A stretch of DNA of 13,206 nucleotides from Candidatus Bipolaricaulota bacterium (lineage in GTDB: Bacteria > Bipolaricaulota > Bipolaricaulia > RBG-16-55-9 > DRXL01). Below are positions 11,172-13,206 of the stretch, piece by piece. Made by a program: the position numbers and the translations under genes. The stretch is taken from positions 1 through 13,206 of the forward strand of contig JANWXV010000004.1 in the NCBI GenBank assembly GCA_025057405.1, in the 5' to 3' direction. The first letter of the stretch is position 1. Each line of letters opens with the position of its first letter. Under the pieces are notes generated by a model that ran no database searches, had not been told where the DNA came from, and saw only the letters and a program-made list of their open reading frames with translations.

Positions 11172-13206
11172 TTTCTTCAGCATGCAGCACTGTTTGTATT
11201 TCTTGCCCGATCCGCAGGGGCAAGGGTCGTTCCGCCCGACGCTTTGGGGGACCCGTCGTGGCTGCGAGGTCTTAGCAGGCTGCTTCTCTTGAGCGTTTCC
11301 CGCAAAGGCGTTCACGTTGTCATGACGATAGACGAGTCGCTCTCCCGCTGCGGCCGGCAGCGGGCGTCCCTTGGTTTCGGGCGTGACCAAGCGCAGGTGA
11401 GGCTTGATGAGATACGCGATGATCTGTTCTTCGATTCGGCTTAAAAGTTCTTGGAAGAGCTGGAACGATTCGCGTTTAAATTCTAAGATGGGGTCGCGCC
11501 CGCCGTAGGCCCGCCAACTGATCACGTCTTGCAATTCATCGAGCGCAAAGAGGTGCTGCCGCCAGTTCTCGTCGATCAGATTGAGAATCATAAACCGAGC
11601 GATCTGGGGGAAGGCTTCGCCCACGCGGGCCGCTTGCGCGTGATAGTTTTTCAGCAGAAAATCGAAAATCTTGGCGCGCAGCTCGTCTTTGTTAGAGAGC
11701 GCGTTCAGATCAACATCGAGCGCAGCGTTTTGGAAGCTGAGCAGCTCTTTGTGCAAGCTTGTCAGATCAGGTTCTTCTCCAGAGAGATAGCGCGCGATCA
11801 ACTGATCGGTGTAGCTTTCTAAAAGCTCGGTGAGATATTCGTCTAGGCCCTCGCCCTCGCTTCCTATCAAGAAGCGATCGCGTAGGCTGTAGATCGCTTC
11901 GCGCTGGCGCGCCATGACTTGGTCGTACTCCAGCAAGCGCTTGCGAATGCCAAAGTAATAGACTTCTACGCGTTTTTGCGCGTTGCGGATGGCTTTCGTG
12001 AGCATGGGGTGTTCGAGGGCTTCGCCCTCGGCCATGCCCTTCTTCACAAACGCGAGCAATTTGTTGTCCCCGAAGAGTCTTATGAGATCGTCTTCGAGGG
12101 AGATATAGAACTGAGAGCTGCCGGGGTCGCCTTGGCGTCCGGCGCGCCCGCGCAATTGATCATCAATTCTGCGGGACTCGTGGCGCTGCGCACCGATGAT
12201 GTGCAGGCCGCCCAATGCTGCGATCCCTTCCCCCAATTTGATGTCCACGCCGCGCCCGGCCATGTTCGTCGCAACGGTGATCGCGCCCTTCTGTCCGGCG
12301 TCTTTGATGATCTCGGCCTCGCGCTCGTGCTGCTTAGCATTCAGCACATTGTGCTTCAGCCCGCGGCGGCTCAGGAGCGCGCTGAGGTACTCCGATTTCT
12401 CAATAGACGTCGTGCCGATGAGCACGGGGCGGCCTTGTTGATGGAGTCTGTAAACTTCTTCGACAATCGCGTTAAATTTAGCTTTCTCAGTGGTGAAGAG
12501 CCTGTCGGCAAGATCCGCACGAATCATGGGCTTGTGAGTAGGGATGACCACGACGCTCAGGCCGTAGATCTGTTTGAACTCTTCTTCTTCGGTGGCGGCG
12601 GTGCCGGTCATCCCCGCGAGCTTCTTGTAGAGCTTGAAATAGTGCTGCAGGGTGATCGTCGCTAGGGTCTGCTGCTCTTTGCGGATCTCAAGCCCTTCTT
12701 TGGCTTCGACGGCCTGATGCAGCCCGTCGCTCCAGCGGCGGTCGGGCATGAGACGCCCCGTGAATTCATCTACAATCACGACTTTGCCGTCCTTGACGAT
12801 ATAGTCATCGTTGCGGTGATAGAGATGGAGCGCGCGCAGGGCGGTTTCTAAGTGACGGATGAGTTCGACGTGTTCAGGGGAGTAGAGATTCTCGATTTTC
12901 AGAATCGCTTCGGCTTTTTTGACGCCGGCCTCGGTCATGTGGACGCGTCGGGACTTCTCGTCTACCTCGAAGTCTAGATTCTTCTCAAAGCGCGGCGCAA
13001 TCGCGGCGAAGCGCTTGTAGAGCTTCACAGTCTCGGAAGTGCTGCCGGAGATGATAAGCGGCGTGCGGGCTTCGTCAATCAAAATATTGTCAATCTCATC
13101 TACGATAGCAAAGTCGAGACCCGTCTGGACGCGCTGCTCCAGAGAGATCACTAGATTATCGCGCAGATAGTCAAAGCCGAACTGGGCGTTCGTCCCGTAG
13201 ATAATA
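11166..13206 (-). CDS. secA: Preprotein translocase ATPase SecA, C-terminal part (5' end outside window)
   Basis: The reading frame enters at the right edge with IIYGTNAQFGFDYLRDN, equivalent to about residue 180 of E. coli SecA, so about 180 residues are missing. The visible 679 residues include the DEAD-type motif DEIDNILIDEARTPLI, the preprotein-binding region, TGTAATEEEEF, IGTTSIEKSEYLS, TNMAGRGVDIKLG and QLRGRAGRQGDPGSS of the second ATPase domain, and the helical scaffold segment with WRQHLFALDEL. The protein ends with a SEC-C zinc site, CPCGSGKKYKQCC. SecA drives secretory proteins through SecYEG with ATP; the zinc tail typically contacts SecB or the ribosome. A GTG at 13151 lies within the conserved sequence and is internal, not the start. 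The 3' end faces acylphosphatase across 22 bp. Confidence 0.97.
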   Translation of the reverse strand, partial: IIYGTNAQFGFDYLRDNLVISLEQRVQTGLDFAIVDEIDNILIDEARTPLIISGSTSETVKLYKRFAAIAPRFEKNLDFEVDEKSRRVHMTEAGVKKAEAILKIENLYSPEHVELIRHLETALRALHLYHRNDDYIVKDGKVVIVDEFTGRLMPDRRWSDGLHQAVEAKEGLEIRKEQQTLATITLQHYFKLYKKLAGMTGTAATEEEEFKQIYGLSVVVIPTHKPMIRADLADRLFTTEKAKFNAIVEEVYRLHQQGRPVLIGTTSIEKSEYLSALLSRRGLKHNVLNAKQHEREAEIIKDAGQKGAITVATNMAGRGVDIKLGEGIAALGGLHIIGAQRHESRRIDDQLRGRAGRQGDPGSSQFYISLEDDLIRLFGDNKLLAFVKKGMAEGEALEHPMLTKAIRNAQKRVEVYYFGIRKRLLEYDQVMARQREAIYSLRDRFLIGSEGEGLDEYLTELLESYTDQLIARYLSGEEPDLTSLHKELLSFQNAALDVDLNALSNKDELRAKIFDFLLKNYHAQAARVGEAFPQIARFMILNLIDENWRQHLFALDELQDVISWRAYGGRDPILEFKRESFQLFQELLSRIEEQIIAYLIKPHLRLVTPETKGRPLPAAAGERLVYRHDNVNAFAGNAQEKQPAKTSQPRRVPQSVGRNDPCPCGSGKKYKQCCMLKKA

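Noticed and set aside
11919..12665. 248-codon plus-strand frame opposite secA
   Set aside because: Same codon-aligned artefact; secA motifs are continuous on the minus strand.
1..13206. Mobile elements, CRISPR, tRNA/rRNA or a defence or biosynthetic cluster
   Set aside because: No repeat arrays, transposase, integrase, inverted terminal repeats or cloverleaf sequence seen; the content is ordinary housekeeping genes.

Overview
The window is a compact bacterial chromosome segment made almost entirely of housekeeping genes. It holds 13 protein genes. The first (a CcdA-like membrane protein) and the last (secA) are cut by the window edges. I see no mobile element, CRISPR array, tRNA, rRNA or defence island. 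The lineage cannot be fixed from sequence alone. RNase Y, a short NusA without C-terminal repeats, a secA with a zinc-binding tail, moderately high GC, Glu/Arg-rich proteins and several apparently leaderless genes would fit a thermophilic, deep-branching bacterium. Bipolaricaulota (Acetothermia) or a similar candidate phylum is a low-confidence guess.

Layout. Positions 1-598 hold the 3' part of a CcdA/DsbD-type membrane protein. It converges on and overlaps by 12 bp an HU-family DNA-binding protein on the minus strand (587-943). A 215-bp divergent region with a palindrome separates HU from a PKD-domain lipoprotein (1159-1872). That gene converges by a 4-bp overlap on a small zinc-ribbon membrane protein, which lies downstream of an isocitrate/isopropylmalate-type dehydrogenase (minus strand, 3248 to 1869). 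Between the dehydrogenase and pgsA (3304-3816) sits a compact bidirectional promoter. pgsA runs tail to tail into an RluD-type pseudouridine synthase, with a 207-bp antisense overlap. A second divergent promoter region (4729-4814) starts the plus-strand run rimP, nusA, a large RND/MMPL exporter, rny (RNase Y) and acylphosphatase (4815-11143). rny also has its own promoter and a structured leader. The window ends with secA on the minus strand.

Functional themes. rimP/nusA (ribosome maturation and transcription), RluD (rRNA pseudouridylation), rny (mRNA decay) and secA (protein export) are core information and secretion genes. pgsA makes the precursor of acidic phospholipids. The RND protein and the lipoprotein are envelope proteins with no assigned substrate.

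The points most worth a second look are the architecture and some family deviations: a symmetric bidirectional promoter, a set of genes whose -10 box sits directly before the start codon, convergent overlaps that leave no room for terminators, a codon-aligned antisense extension of RluD, a coiled-coil insert in the RND exporter, a Trp at the expected wedge position of HU, and a dehydrogenase with mixed family signatures. I found no clear undescribed multigene system here.
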